Shown: piece after piece, positions 10,798 to 22,225 of the stretch
Numbering within the stretch: the stretch's first letter is position 1
Layout: each line of letters starts with the position of its first letter
Assembly (NCBI RefSeq): GCF_902459685.1
Contig: NZ_CABPSF010000006.1
Location: forward strand, 248,001-312,000
DNA length: 64,000 nt
Reading direction: 5' to 3'
Origin: Pandoraea iniqua
Lineage (GTDB): Bacteria; Pseudomonadota; Gammaproteobacteria; Burkholderiales; Burkholderiaceae
Program-made: the position numbers and the translations under genes
Notes under the pieces: generated by a model
What the model saw: only the letters and a program-made list of their open reading frames with translations
What the model was told of the DNA's origin: nothing
The model's database searches: none

Positions 10798-13700
10798 CGC
10801 AGCTAATCGACCTCGACGTCTTCCACTGCGATCTCGATGGCGTTTGCCTGATCGAAGCGTCGGCCGGCACCGGCAAGACGTGGAATATTTGTGCACTGTA
10901 CGTGCGTCTCCTGCTCGAGAAGCACCTTACCGTCGAGCAGATCCTCGTGGTGACGTTCACCAACGCAGCAACGGCCGAACTGCGCGAGCGTATTCGTGGC
11001 CGGCTGTCGGGGCTGGTCGCGGCCATGGCACCGATGTTTGGTGAGGAAGACGCAGGTGGGGGCGGCGATGAGGGGGGGGATGATGAATTTCCAGACTTCG
11101 ATCCCGACGCCAGCGACGATCCGCTCTTTACCGTGATGATCGCCGGGCTGATCGAGCGCGGCGAGATGTCGGTGAAGCAGATTCGCGAGTGCCTGCAAGC
11201 GGCACTGCGTGGCTTCGATCAGGCATCGATCCATACGATTCACGGCTTTTGCCAGCGCGCGCTTGCCGAAGTACCGTTCGCGGCAGCCTTGCCGTTTGCC
11301 TATGAACTGGTGCCGGACGATAACGGCGTGCGCCATGATTTGGCGATCGAATTCTGGCGTCGCGTGGTGGAGCCGCTGGCCGCGCAAGACGATGGGTTTG
11401 CCGCGTGGCTGGTGGATCGAAAACGCTCGCCGGGCACATTGACGGACCAGTTGGCACGGCGTTTGAAAAAGCCGATGTCGACGCTGCGCTGGCCCGCCGC
11501 GGTGCGGGCCGAGGCTTCGACTGCCGCCGACGCTGCGCTGCTCGAAACGTATGCCGCCGCCCGCGAGTGCTGGGAGGCTGATGCGCAGGGCATTGCCGAA
11601 CTGATGCGCAAAGCGCTGCCGTCGTTCAAGAAGAACATCTATCACGAGACGTCGTTGGCGCAGGCGGTCGCTGCGTGGCAGCGATATCTGAACGCCGGTG
11701 ACGTTGGCGCACTGCTGCACACCAAGGCGGAGCTGCTCACGACGACGCGGTTGGCCAAGGACATCAAGAAAGGGGAGACGCCCCCCGATCACCGCTTCTT
11801 CGGGCTGGCCGACGTGTTGGTACAGGCGCGCGCCGACGCCGACGAGCGTTATGCGATGGCGTGGCTTCGTATCCTGCGTGCGTGGTTGAACGAGGCCCCC
11901 GATCAACTGGCGCAGCGCAAGCGCGAACTCCGCGTCGTGTCGTTCGACGATTTGCTGGGCAACATCTCGCGTGCGCTGACGCAGCACCCCGATCTGGCCG
12001 ACGCCTTGCGCACGCGCTACCCGTGCGCACTGATCGACGAGTTTCAGGATACCGACCCGCTGCAATTCGCCATCTTCAATGCGGTGTATCGCGCGGGTTC
12101 GGCACTGACGGATGCGAACGCCGATGCCCGGGCACACGTCGACGGCGACGAAGGCGACGACGCTGAACTCGCGAAGAGCGGCCCGATGTTCATGGTGGGC
12201 GATCCGAAGCAGGCCATCTACAGCTTCCGTGCGGCAGATCTCCACACGTATCTGGCCGCCCGTGAAAATGCCGACGCGGCATACACGCTTGCCGTCAATC
12301 AACGCTCGACGCCCGCGATCATTCAAGCGGGTAATCGCCTGTTTGGGGCCAATGCGCGCGCGTTCGTGCTCGACGGTCTGGTATATCCGCCCGTGCGCCC
12401 GGGGCAGCGCCCGCGCCCGCCGTTGTCCGATGTGCGCACCGTCGCAGACTTCACCGTGTGGTGGTTACCGGAAGGCGAGGGCAGCGAGCAAGGCAAAGGC
12501 GACGGGCCGCTCTCCAAGGACGACGCCCAGCAAGCCTGTGCTCGTGCCACGGCGGCGGAAGTCGCGCGGCTGCTCTCCGGCGCGTCGCGCGGGGAGGTTC
12601 TGATCGGTGAGCGCGCGCTGGCACCGGGGGATATTGCCGTCATCGTGCAAACCCACCGGCAGGGTGCGCTGATGAAAGCAATGCTCGCCGAACACGCGGT
12701 GGGCAGCGTCGAACTCACGCAAGACTCGGTGTTTGCGAGCGACGAAGCGGAAACGCTGTTGCGCGTTTTGCGCGCCGTCGAATCACCCGGCGATGTGCGT
12801 GCGTTACGTGCTGCGCTCGCGACGGAATTGTTCGGACTGGACGCTTCGGCGTTGTTCCGAATGCAGACGAGCGAAGCGTCCGATGCGGAGGCGATCGCAT
12901 GGATCGAACGGCTGCAACGCTATCGGCAGTTGTGGATCGAGCGAGGCTTTTCTGCCATGTGGCGCACGCTGATGCGCGAGTTGGGGCTGGCGGCGCGTCT
13001 GGTCTCGCAGGCAGGCGGCGAGCGGCGGCTTACCAACTTCATGCATCTGGCCGAGTTGGCGCAAGCCCGCTGGGCCGAGCAGCCGGGCATGCCGGCACTA
13101 CTGCGCTGGCTGGCCTCGCAACGTAATACCAGCGGCGGGGAAGACGCGCAGTTGCGTCTCGAGTCCGATCAGAATCTCGTGCAGATCGTGACCGTCCACA
13201 AGTCGAAGGGGCTGGAATACGGTGTCGTGTTCTGCCCGTTCCTGTGGGATGGCGCCGTGCGTGACAGCGGCAGCCTCGACGGTCTGGAGTATCACGACGG
13301 GCCCAATGCGGTCATCGACTTTACCGAAGCCGGTGCCAAGGGTTCGCCGGCCCACGGCGCGCTGCGCCGCGAGCAGTCGGCGGAACAGGCGCGGTTGTTG
13401 TACGTCGCGCTGACCCGCGCGGTCTACCGTTGCTATCTCGCTGCGGGGATCTACACGTCGCGGCGCAGCGTGAAAGAGGCCTGCGGCGGCATGCTCAACT
13501 GGCTGGCCGCCGGAGAGGGCACGGCGTTCGACGACTGGATTTCGCCAAGCGTTGATGCCGATGCCCGCGTCGACACGATTCGTGCCGCATGGCAGGCGCT
13601 CGCCGGTGGCCCCGTCGACGTGATTCCCTTGCCGGTGGGCGATGCCTTGGGGAAGGGGGAGCGTATCGGACACGATGCGCCGCCCGAACTTTCCACTCGC

Positions 13701-14750
13701 ACGAGCACGCGCGCGTTGCGCGAGGTGTGGCGTATCGGCAGCTTCTCCGGTCTGCTGGCCGGCATGCATGCCGGGCCGCAACTGGGGGGCGGGCAATTGA
13801 GTGCACCCGAGCGCACGCGCCCGGATTACGACGCACAAGCCAATGCTGGGCCGACGTTCGCCTTGCCGCCCGAAGGCGACGACACGTGGCCGCCGCCCGA
13901 CGACATCCTGCGTTTTCCACGGGGTCCGGCCGCGGGCGAGAGCTTGCACCGAGTGTTCGAACTGGCCGATTTCACCGCGCGCGGCCAATGGCCGCAGGCG
14001 GTTACGCGTGCTTTGCGTGAGCGTCCGCCCGGGCTTGGCGCAGAACAGAACGACTTGTGGCGCGCGATGATGATGAGCATGCTAGGCGATACGCTGAACA
14101 CGCCGCTGCGACCCGGTTTGCACCTGTCGGACGTCGCCATGACCGACCGGCTCACGGAAATGGAGTTCACGTACCCGGCTGACGCCGTGTCGCTCGATGC
14201 GCTGCGCGGTTTGCTGCGTCAATTCGGTTATCCCGATCTGCCGCTCGATGCCACGGTGCTGCGCGGCTATCTCAAAGGCTTTATCGATCTAGTGTTCCGT
14301 CACGGCAAGCAGTGGTGGATTCTCGACTGGAAGTCCAACTATCTGGGCACTGCCCCTGAGAACTACGGGCCGGACGGTCTGCGTGAGGCCATGGCCGAAC
14401 ACGGTTATCACCTGCAGTACCTGCTCTACACGCTGGCGCTGCATCGCTATTTGCGACGCCGTCTGCCCGACTACGATTACGACCGCGATATGGCGGGAAG
14501 TCTCTATCTCTTTGTGCGCGGCGTGCGTCCCGACTGGGCCGAGGCCAATCGGCTGGAAGACCATGTGCCGGGCGTCTATTTCGACAAACCGTCGCGCGAG
14601 ATGGTCGATGCACTCGATCGACTGTTCGCCGCTGGCGAGAATGTAGCGCTCGCCGAGGCGTTGGCGCTTGATGGCCGTGACGGCCGTGACGGCAGCGATG
14701 GTTCCGATGATTCCGATGTTGCGGGCGATGCCGAAGGAGTTCGCGCATGA
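10794..14750 (+). CDS. recB: Exodeoxyribonuclease V subunit beta, RecB
   Basis: RecB is the 3'-5' helicase and sole nuclease of RecBCD. It has 1,318 residues, longer than E. coli RecB (1,180). Visible motifs are Walker A ASAGTGKT at residues 22-29, Walker B/motif II DEFQDTDP near residue 416, and nuclease residues Asp1178 and Lys1180 in LDWKSNYLG. ATG 10794 overlaps the recC stop (ATGA); the open frame upstream is only a recC shadow. Part of the extra length is an acidic Gly/Asp/Glu insert at about residues 85-105, and part is a C-terminal tail of DGRDG/SDGSD repeats directly before recD. The same ATGA overlap links it to recD. Confidence 0.97.
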   Translation: MTQLIDLDVFHCDLDGVCLIEASAGTGKTWNICALYVRLLLEKHLTVEQILVVTFTNAATAELRERIRGRLSGLVAAMAPMFGEEDAGGGGDEGGDDEFPDFDPDASDDPLFTVMIAGLIERGEMSVKQIRECLQAALRGFDQASIHTIHGFCQRALAEVPFAAALPFAYELVPDDNGVRHDLAIEFWRRVVEPLAAQDDGFAAWLVDRKRSPGTLTDQLARRLKKPMSTLRWPAAVRAEASTAADAALLETYAAARECWEADAQGIAELMRKALPSFKKNIYHETSLAQAVAAWQRYLNAGDVGALLHTKAELLTTTRLAKDIKKGETPPDHRFFGLADVLVQARADADERYAMAWLRILRAWLNEAPDQLAQRKRELRVVSFDDLLGNISRALTQHPDLADALRTRYPCALIDEFQDTDPLQFAIFNAVYRAGSALTDANADARAHVDGDEGDDAELAKSGPMFMVGDPKQAIYSFRAADLHTYLAARENADAAYTLAVNQRSTPAIIQAGNRLFGANARAFVLDGLVYPPVRPGQRPRPPLSDVRTVADFTVWWLPEGEGSEQGKGDGPLSKDDAQQACARATAAEVARLLSGASRGEVLIGERALAPGDIAVIVQTHRQGALMKAMLAEHAVGSVELTQDSVFASDEAETLLRVLRAVESPGDVRALRAALATELFGLDASALFRMQTSEASDAEAIAWIERLQRYRQLWIERGFSAMWRTLMRELGLAARLVSQAGGERRLTNFMHLAELAQARWAEQPGMPALLRWLASQRNTSGGEDAQLRLESDQNLVQIVTVHKSKGLEYGVVFCPFLWDGAVRDSGSLDGLEYHDGPNAVIDFTEAGAKGSPAHGALRREQSAEQARLLYVALTRAVYRCYLAAGIYTSRRSVKEACGGMLNWLAAGEGTAFDDWISPSVDADARVDTIRAAWQALAGGPVDVIPLPVGDALGKGERIGHDAPPELSTRTSTRALREVWRIGSFSGLLAGMHAGPQLGGGQLSAPERTRPDYDAQANAGPTFALPPEGDDTWPPPDDILRFPRGPAAGESLHRVFELADFTARGQWPQAVTRALRERPPGLGAEQNDLWRAMMMSMLGDTLNTPLRPGLHLSDVAMTDRLTEMEFTYPADAVSLDALRGLLRQFGYPDLPLDATVLRGYLKGFIDLVFRHGKQWWILDWKSNYLGTAPENYGPDGLREAMAEHGYHLQYLLYTLALHRYLRRRLPDYDYDRDMAGSLYLFVRGVRPDWAEANRLEDHVPGVYFDKPSREMVDALDRLFAAGENVALAEALALDGRDGRDGSDGSDDSDVAGDAEGVRA

Positions 14751-16885
14751 GCGAGGTCCTCAACCTGAACGATCCGGCTGGGTCTGCGCAAGCCGACACC
14801 GGCGTGGTGAGACTTGCGCAGGGTTTCGCCCGCCGCATGACGATGCTCGCACGCGGGCGTGGTGCCGACGAGTCGACATGCCGTTACGTCTGGCGCGCGG
14901 CACTGGCCGTGAGTCTGGCGACTGCCGAGGGGCACGTCTGCGTGCCACTCGACAACTTTCTCGATGCGCAGGCCAGTGGCGAGTTGTTCCCCGACGATTC
15001 GCCATCGCTGTCGGTGTGGCGCGATGCGCTTTTTGCCAGCGGCCTGTGCGCACCGGCCAGCCTTGCTGACGTGCTGACCAGCGACGCACAGTCTGACGCG
15101 TGGCCGCTGTTGCTCGACGAACAAGACCGCCTCTATCTGGCGCGTTACTACGTATATGAAGCGCGCCTCGCGGCGGCGCTCGGCCGCAAGCTGGCCACGT
15201 CGGAAACGACACCGGTGACGGCGCAGGATCGCGAACGTTTGCGCAAGTATTTCGGCGAAGGCGTGCTTGCCTCGTCCACCGCGTCAGATGGTCAGCCCGA
15301 ACCGAACTGGCAGATGGCGGCAGCCGCATTGGCGCTGCAACGCTCGCTGGTAGTGCTCAGCGGCGGACCGGGCACCGGTAAGACGACCACCGTGGTGGGG
15401 CTGCTCGCGTGTCTGCTCGAACGCGACGCGAATCTGCGGGTGGCATTGGCTGCGCCCACGGGCAAAGCGGCGCAACGGATGCAGGAAGCGCTCACCGCCC
15501 GTCAAGACCTGCCTGAAGCCGTCCGGCAAGCCCTGCCCGAGGCGGCGCTGACGCTCCACCGCCTGCTGGGGGTGCTGCCCGAATCGGCGGAGCAGGTGGG
15601 ACGACGCTTCCGCCATCACGCGGGCAATCCGCTGCCTTACGACCTCATCGTCGTTGACGAAGCCTCGATGATCGATCTGTCGATGGCCACGCAGTTGCTT
15701 GAAGCGGTGCCCGAGGGCGCGCGATTGATTCTGCTGGGCGACAAGGACCAATTGGCCGCCGTGGAAGCTGGTGCGGTGTTCGGCGAGATGAGTGCCAAAC
15801 GCGCGTTTTCCGTCGATATGCGTGCGCAACTGTTACAGGCGCTGGGTTGGCCGAAGGGATCGCCGCCTGTGCACGGACCGCTCGCGCCAAACGCCCCGGC
15901 CGGTGTGTCGCGCGGGTTGGAGGATGCCGTGGTCTGGCTCGAACGGACTTACCGTTTCGGCGAGAACTCGGCCATCGGTCGACTGGCAACGGCGATCAAG
16001 ACGGGGCGTGTGGCCGACGCACGCAAGGAGTTCACGACGGAAAGTGCAGAGCGCGTACTGGCATCGGGGCATGGGCGTGCGTCGATGACGTCGCCGTCTC
16101 CAGCGGCGTCCGCGCAGGCGTCTGCATCGGTATCGGCGGCAGCCTCCGATCGCGTCAGCCTCAGCGAAGACGGTGGTGTGCAGCTCTCTGTGGCCAATCT
16201 CAATGCGCTGGCGGACGGCTATGGGGTTTACCTCGACGCGTTGACCGATGCCGTGACGCTTATCGGCCAACTGGGCGATCCGGGTGCGGCGACGGCAGGT
16301 GACATCGCGATGGTGGCGCAGCCGGTGTTCGCGGCCTTCGGTCAGTTTCGGGTGTTGTGTGCAACACGGGGCGGACGCCGCGGCGTGGAATTCCTTGGGG
16401 CGCAACTCACCGCATTGCTGGCGCGTCGCGCGGGCGTCGCACTGAATGCTGGCGGCGGCGCTTGGTTCGCAGGGCGTCCGGTGCTGGTCACGCAGAACGA
16501 ATACGCATTGAATCTGTTTAACGGCGATATCGGTATCGCGTTGCCGCTTGGGCCGGGTGGCGCGCTGCGAGTGGCGTTTGCCACCCCGGATGGCGGGTAC
16601 CGGTTGTACTCGCCGGCCAGCTTGCCGGCACACGAGACTGCGTTCGCGATGACGATCCACAAGTCGCAGGGATCGGAGTTCGAGCGCGTCGCCATCGTGC
16701 TGCCCGAGCAGTCGAGCCGCGTGTTGTCGCGCGAGTTGATCTACACGGGCGTGACCCGTGCCCGCCGTCAGGCGTGGCTGTATGCGCCGTGGCAAGTCAT
16801 CGCGTCGGCGATTCTGCGCCCGACGCAACGCGACGGTGGATTGACCGATCGGTTGGCGCAGGTCATCGAAGCCATGCCTTCGTGA
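14747..16885 (+). CDS. recD: Exodeoxyribonuclease V subunit alpha, RecD
   Basis: RecD is the 5'-3' helicase motor of RecBCD. The 712-residue product is somewhat longer than E. coli RecD (608). Walker A GGPGTGKT is at residues 206-213, and motif II (VVDEASMIDL) follows near residue 305. The C-terminal UvrD-like motif FAMTIHKSQGSEF is intact. A low-complexity Ala/Ser/Pro segment at about residues 445-470 looks like an inserted linker between motor subdomains. Translation is coupled to recB by an ATGA overlap. The gene converges with the CNNM-type gene, leaving only about 10 bp and no obvious terminator hairpin. Confidence 0.97.
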   Translation: MSEVLNLNDPAGSAQADTGVVRLAQGFARRMTMLARGRGADESTCRYVWRAALAVSLATAEGHVCVPLDNFLDAQASGELFPDDSPSLSVWRDALFASGLCAPASLADVLTSDAQSDAWPLLLDEQDRLYLARYYVYEARLAAALGRKLATSETTPVTAQDRERLRKYFGEGVLASSTASDGQPEPNWQMAAAALALQRSLVVLSGGPGTGKTTTVVGLLACLLERDANLRVALAAPTGKAAQRMQEALTARQDLPEAVRQALPEAALTLHRLLGVLPESAEQVGRRFRHHAGNPLPYDLIVVDEASMIDLSMATQLLEAVPEGARLILLGDKDQLAAVEAGAVFGEMSAKRAFSVDMRAQLLQALGWPKGSPPVHGPLAPNAPAGVSRGLEDAVVWLERTYRFGENSAIGRLATAIKTGRVADARKEFTTESAERVLASGHGRASMTSPSPAASAQASASVSAAASDRVSLSEDGGVQLSVANLNALADGYGVYLDALTDAVTLIGQLGDPGAATAGDIAMVAQPVFAAFGQFRVLCATRGGRRGVEFLGAQLTALLARRAGVALNAGGGAWFAGRPVLVTQNEYALNLFNGDIGIALPLGPGGALRVAFATPDGGYRLYSPASLPAHETAFAMTIHKSQGSEFERVAIVLPEQSSRVLSRELIYTGVTRARRQAWLYAPWQVIASAILRPTQRDGGLTDRLAQVIEAMPS

Positions 16886-16895
16886 CCCGCAACCG

Positions 16896-18257
16896 TCAGG
16901 AAGTGGGCGTCTGTGTCTGAGACTGGGCCAGCTTCTGCGCCGCGATGGCGGCTTCGGCAACTGCGCCCATCCGGGTGACGAGCAACTGGTCGATCTTGTA
17001 GTTGTCGATGTCGACCACTTCGAACTTGTAGCCCATGGCTTCGGTCGCTTCCGACTTCTTCGGAATGCGCTTGAGCTGATAGATCATGAAGCCGGCGATG
17101 GTCTCGTACTCGCCCTCGCCGGGTAGCTCGTCGATGTCGAGCGCCTTTTTCACGTCTTCGACGGAAGTGACGCCGTCGACCAGCCATGAGTGCTCGTCGC
17201 GCTGCACGATCTGGTCTTCATCGGCCGGGTGGACCACGTCGCCCATGAGCGCGCCCACGATGTCGTTGAGCGTGACCACACCCACGACCATGCCGTACTC
17301 GTTGATGATGACGGCGAAGCTCTCGCGGGTTTCCTTGAAGCGGGCCAGCGCTTCCGAGAGGTTGAGCGTGTCGGGAATGACCAGCAGCTTCTTCGCGTAG
17401 AGACGGTCAAGGTTGCGAATCACGCTCGACAGGTCTTCACTGGCGATGCGTTGGAGCAAGTCTTTCGAGTCGACGTAGCCAAGCACGTTGTCGATTTCGC
17501 CACGGCACACCAGATACTTCGAATGCGGGCTTTCGATGATCTTGTGGCGGATGCTGCGCTCTTCCTCGGCGATGGTGAAGTACACCACGTCGTCGCGAAA
17601 CGTCATGACCGAGCCGACCGTGCGTGACTCCAGTTCGAACACGTTTTCGATCAGATGCAGTTCCTGCTTGCGCAACACCCCCGCCTCGGCGCCCGCACCG
17701 ACCATCGCGGCAATGTCTTCGGACGTGATGTTCTCGATAGCATGCGTGGGCAGCTTAAAGATGCGCAAAAACATGTTCGCGATGCCGTTGAAGATGAACA
17801 CCAACGGGCGCAGCACCTTCAGGCAGAGCAGCATCGGGTCGATGATCGACATCGCGACGCGTTCCGGGTTGACCATAGCGAGCCGCTTCGGAATCAGGTC
17901 GGCGAACTGAATGAACGCGATGGTGATGAACAGGAACGAGCCGATACCGGCCAGTCGCAGCGCCATGGCCTGATCGGTGAACGACGAGAGCCAGTCGAAC
18001 AGATAGCCGGTGAGGAAGCTCTCGCCAAGCACACCGCCGAGCACCGCGACGGCGTTCACGCCGATCTGCACGACGGTGAAGAAGTTGCCGGGCTGCTCCT
18101 TGAGCGCGAGCACTTTGATGGCCTGCTGGTCGCCCTTTTCCATGAGCACCTGAAGCTTGGTGCGCTTGGCGGCGGTCAGTGAAATCTCGGCGGCGGAAAA
18201 GAATGCGCTCGCGAGAACCAGCAGCAAGATACTGAAAAGAAAGCCGTAACCACTCAT
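16896..18257 (-). CDS. CNNM-domain/CBS-pair membrane protein (HlyC/CorC-type, YtfL/YfjD family)
   Basis: A 453-residue protein with an N-terminal CNNM transmembrane domain (residues 1 to about 190, with FFSAAEISLTAAKRTKL), a CBS pair (about 215-340), and a C-terminal CorC_HlyC domain. It is often annotated as a hemolysin, but the family is better linked to Mg/Co ion or polyamine transport. ATG 18257 gives the standard N-terminus MSGYGF and follows an AGGTGA ribosome site. The much longer upstream frame is non-coding. It stands alone between recD (convergent) and a divergent hypothetical gene. Confidence 0.9.
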   Translation of the reverse strand: MSGYGFLFSILLLVLASAFFSAAEISLTAAKRTKLQVLMEKGDQQAIKVLALKEQPGNFFTVVQIGVNAVAVLGGVLGESFLTGYLFDWLSSFTDQAMALRLAGIGSFLFITIAFIQFADLIPKRLAMVNPERVAMSIIDPMLLCLKVLRPLVFIFNGIANMFLRIFKLPTHAIENITSEDIAAMVGAGAEAGVLRKQELHLIENVFELESRTVGSVMTFRDDVVYFTIAEEERSIRHKIIESPHSKYLVCRGEIDNVLGYVDSKDLLQRIASEDLSSVIRNLDRLYAKKLLVIPDTLNLSEALARFKETRESFAVIINEYGMVVGVVTLNDIVGALMGDVVHPADEDQIVQRDEHSWLVDGVTSVEDVKKALDIDELPGEGEYETIAGFMIYQLKRIPKKSEATEAMGYKFEVVDIDNYKIDQLLVTRMGAVAEAAIAAQKLAQSQTQTPTS

Positions 18258-18719
18258 ATTGTTGTCACCTGTAAGTACAAAGTCAGGCGCACAGCAGCGA
18301 CGGGAGCAAGGCGGTGACGCCCCAAGACAGGGCGAAACCGGTTGCGCGGAGACATTTCGAAACAAGGCCGGGTGGCCATCATTTTGAGATGCCTTCGGGC
18401 TGGGGTGCGGAAAGCGCGTCCCCGGAGCGTTGGCGTGTGTGGCGATTTCGCGGGGGCGCAGCAGCCGCGTCGGCTGTGCCGCTGACCGATAGCATGCCAT
18501 AAGTCCATGTCGCCCCGACAGCGGCATCCCGGCAACGTTCGCGTTGCGCGACGGACGTTCACTGTCTCCTGCCGGGCGGTGGCTCGCGCAAGCGGGGAGT
18601 GTGCGTGTGCAGAACCGACAATGTGCACAGTCCCTGTCGGGCATCGTGAACGCCGCTTCGACACCTTGTCGGGGCCGTGGCCGATGGCCACGCTCACCGC
18701 ACTGACGGAGGACTTCACG
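18258..18719. other. 462-bp divergent intergenic region
   Basis: This separates the CNNM-type gene (minus) from the unknown 383-aa gene (plus). Open frames extend into it from both sides but lack coding character and credible starts. It must hold both promoters. The one notable motif is the TTCG-N16-TTCA pair at 18538-18561. Confidence 0.5.
18538..18561 (+). promoter_or_regulatory. HrpB-box-like motif TTCG-N16-TTCA upstream of the unknown gene
   Basis: TTCG at 18538-18541 and TTCA at 18558-18561 are exactly 16 bp apart, one base off the Ralstonia/Burkholderia hrpII box (TTCG-N16-TTCG) that controls type III secretion genes. The motif is short, can occur by chance, and lies about 160 bp before the start codon. 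Confidence 0.22.
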
Positions 18720-19871
18720 ATGCATGGCTTGCAACCCCTTTTTGCCGGGCTGACCGGACTGGCCACACACTCGCTGCCACAGGCACTGCTCGCGGACAGC
18801 CTGATCCGAAATACGCTGCAAGCGCCCGATAAGGGCTTTCCGCTACACCGTGTCGAAAACGCCCGGGCAGGGCACCCGGCAGAGGCGATCCGTGCCGGCG
18901 CGCTGCCGGCATCGCTGGTATCGCTGGTGTCGCTGGCAAGCGCCATGCAGGCGGATCTTCGCGAGGTCGCGAAGGCAACCGGTTCAACCGATTCCCCGTC
19001 GAAGCCGGCCGGCGACCAGTTCGATTCGGCAGTGTTACCGGCGTTTGCCGATCGTCTTGCCGGTGCGGGAGAGGCCCTGACGGCACTGGCTAAGACGAAT
19101 GGCACCCAGCGCGCCGCCCCGGTCCTGTGCCCCTCGGCGCTGCAAACGTTGTATGTCTGCGCGGGACCGGCCGGATTCGACGCTACCCCGCGTGCCGCCG
19201 GTCAGCGGAATCACCCGGTGATCATGCCGGAGGCACGCAGCGAGCGCGCACAGATTTGCAACGAGGTCGTGAGCAGTGCACTACTCGGCACGGACGGACG
19301 CAACGGCACGGCAGCCTATGAGGTGCTTCGCTCCGATGTCGCGAAATCGGTGGGCGATACGGCGCGCCGCTGGACGGGCAAGTCCGATCTTGTCGGCAAG
19401 AAGGAGTGGGCGCAGGTGTGTCGCGTGCGAGACCCCGTGAGCACGTTCATCGAGCAGATCAACCTGCACCTGCATGCTGGCCGCCGCCAGTTACCCGCGC
19501 CGGACGCGACCGGCTGGATGCTGCGTGTCGCGCTCTCCACGGGGTCGCCGATGCAGCAGGCGATGGCACGCAACGATCTTCCCGCAACCGTTGCCGTGTG
19601 TTCCAACGACTGGGCCAAACTGGCGTTGGGTATCGAACAGATCGGCGACGGTCATTGGGGCATGCGGCACGCTGACGTCATGCAGTCGGCACGGTTGCCG
19701 GTGACCGATACGCAGTCTTTCACCGCGTTGGCGACATCGATGCACACGTCGTTGCGTCCGCACGAAGCCTGCCGGCGCCTGCGCAATGAAATGACGGCGC
19801 AGCATGTGCCGACGATCAAAGCGTTCGCTGGGAATGATGCCGAGGAGAACTACGACTATTCCGATGTTTGA
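18720..19871 (+). CDS. Hypothetical protein, 383 aa, no family recognised
   Basis: I do not recognise this protein. ATG 18720 is well supported by GGAGG at 18707-18711, eight bases upstream; the longer frame starting at 18507 is unlikely. The N-terminal half is rich in Ala, Leu, Ser and Thr, with no clear signal peptide or membrane helix. The C-terminal half is more mixed, contains scattered Cys and Trp residues, and ends in an acidic, Tyr-containing tail (NDAEENYDYSDV). Codon choice looks like ordinary high-GC usage. It is monocistronic, with a strong shared terminator downstream. A soluble secreted or effector-like protein is one possibility, given the HrpB-box-like motif upstream, but there is no direct evidence. 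Confidence 0.75.
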   Translation: MHGLQPLFAGLTGLATHSLPQALLADSLIRNTLQAPDKGFPLHRVENARAGHPAEAIRAGALPASLVSLVSLASAMQADLREVAKATGSTDSPSKPAGDQFDSAVLPAFADRLAGAGEALTALAKTNGTQRAAPVLCPSALQTLYVCAGPAGFDATPRAAGQRNHPVIMPEARSERAQICNEVVSSALLGTDGRNGTAAYEVLRSDVAKSVGDTARRWTGKSDLVGKKEWAQVCRVRDPVSTFIEQINLHLHAGRRQLPAPDATGWMLRVALSTGSPMQQAMARNDLPATVAVCSNDWAKLALGIEQIGDGHWGMRHADVMQSARLPVTDTQSFTALATSMHTSLRPHEACRRLRNEMTAQHVPTIKAFAGNDAEENYDYSDV

Positions 19872-19904
19872 TGCACCACTAACGCATGACGTATAAGGCA
19901 TAAA

Positions 19905-19938
19905 AAAACGCGTCCGGGATCACTCCCGGACGCGTTTT
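19905..19938. terminator. Bidirectional terminator between the unknown gene and thiC
   Basis: A perfect 15-bp stem (19905-19919 with 19924-19938) and 4-nt loop TCAC is bounded by A-run and T-run, so it can terminate both converging transcripts. Confidence 0.9.
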
Positions 19939-20032
19939 CTCATCGGCAAATCATCTGCCGGTCAGCTACCAATCAGCGACAAAACAACCGCTAATCAACA
20001 GCGTTGCCAGACCGTGCCATTCAACGCATCAA

Positions 20033-22118
<2,086 letters not shown>

Positions 22119-22128
22119 CTTTGCGGCA

Positions 22129-22158
22129 ACGATACACCGACATGACACGCGAACACAA
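22129..22158 (-). promoter_or_regulatory. Candidate thiC promoter
   Basis: On the minus strand, TTGTGT (22158-22153) and TATCGT (22134-22129) are 18 bp apart. The predicted start, near 22122, falls just before the riboswitch. The matches are moderate (3/6 and 4/6); position is the main support. Confidence 0.4.
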
Positions 22159-22225
22159 GCGCGATATGTCCCGAAAACCATCCGAAAATTGTTCCAATGC
22201 GACAACAGAAAAATGTTGCGCTGCG

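Noticed and set aside
16896..18257. Hemolysin function for the CNNM/CBS protein
   Set aside because: The name is historical; the domains fit an ion or polyamine transport-related membrane protein, with no lytic features.
18258..18821. N-terminal extension of the CNNM/CorC-type gene
   Set aside because: It overlaps the divergent unknown gene and lacks family similarity; MSGYGF at 18257 is the normal N-terminus.
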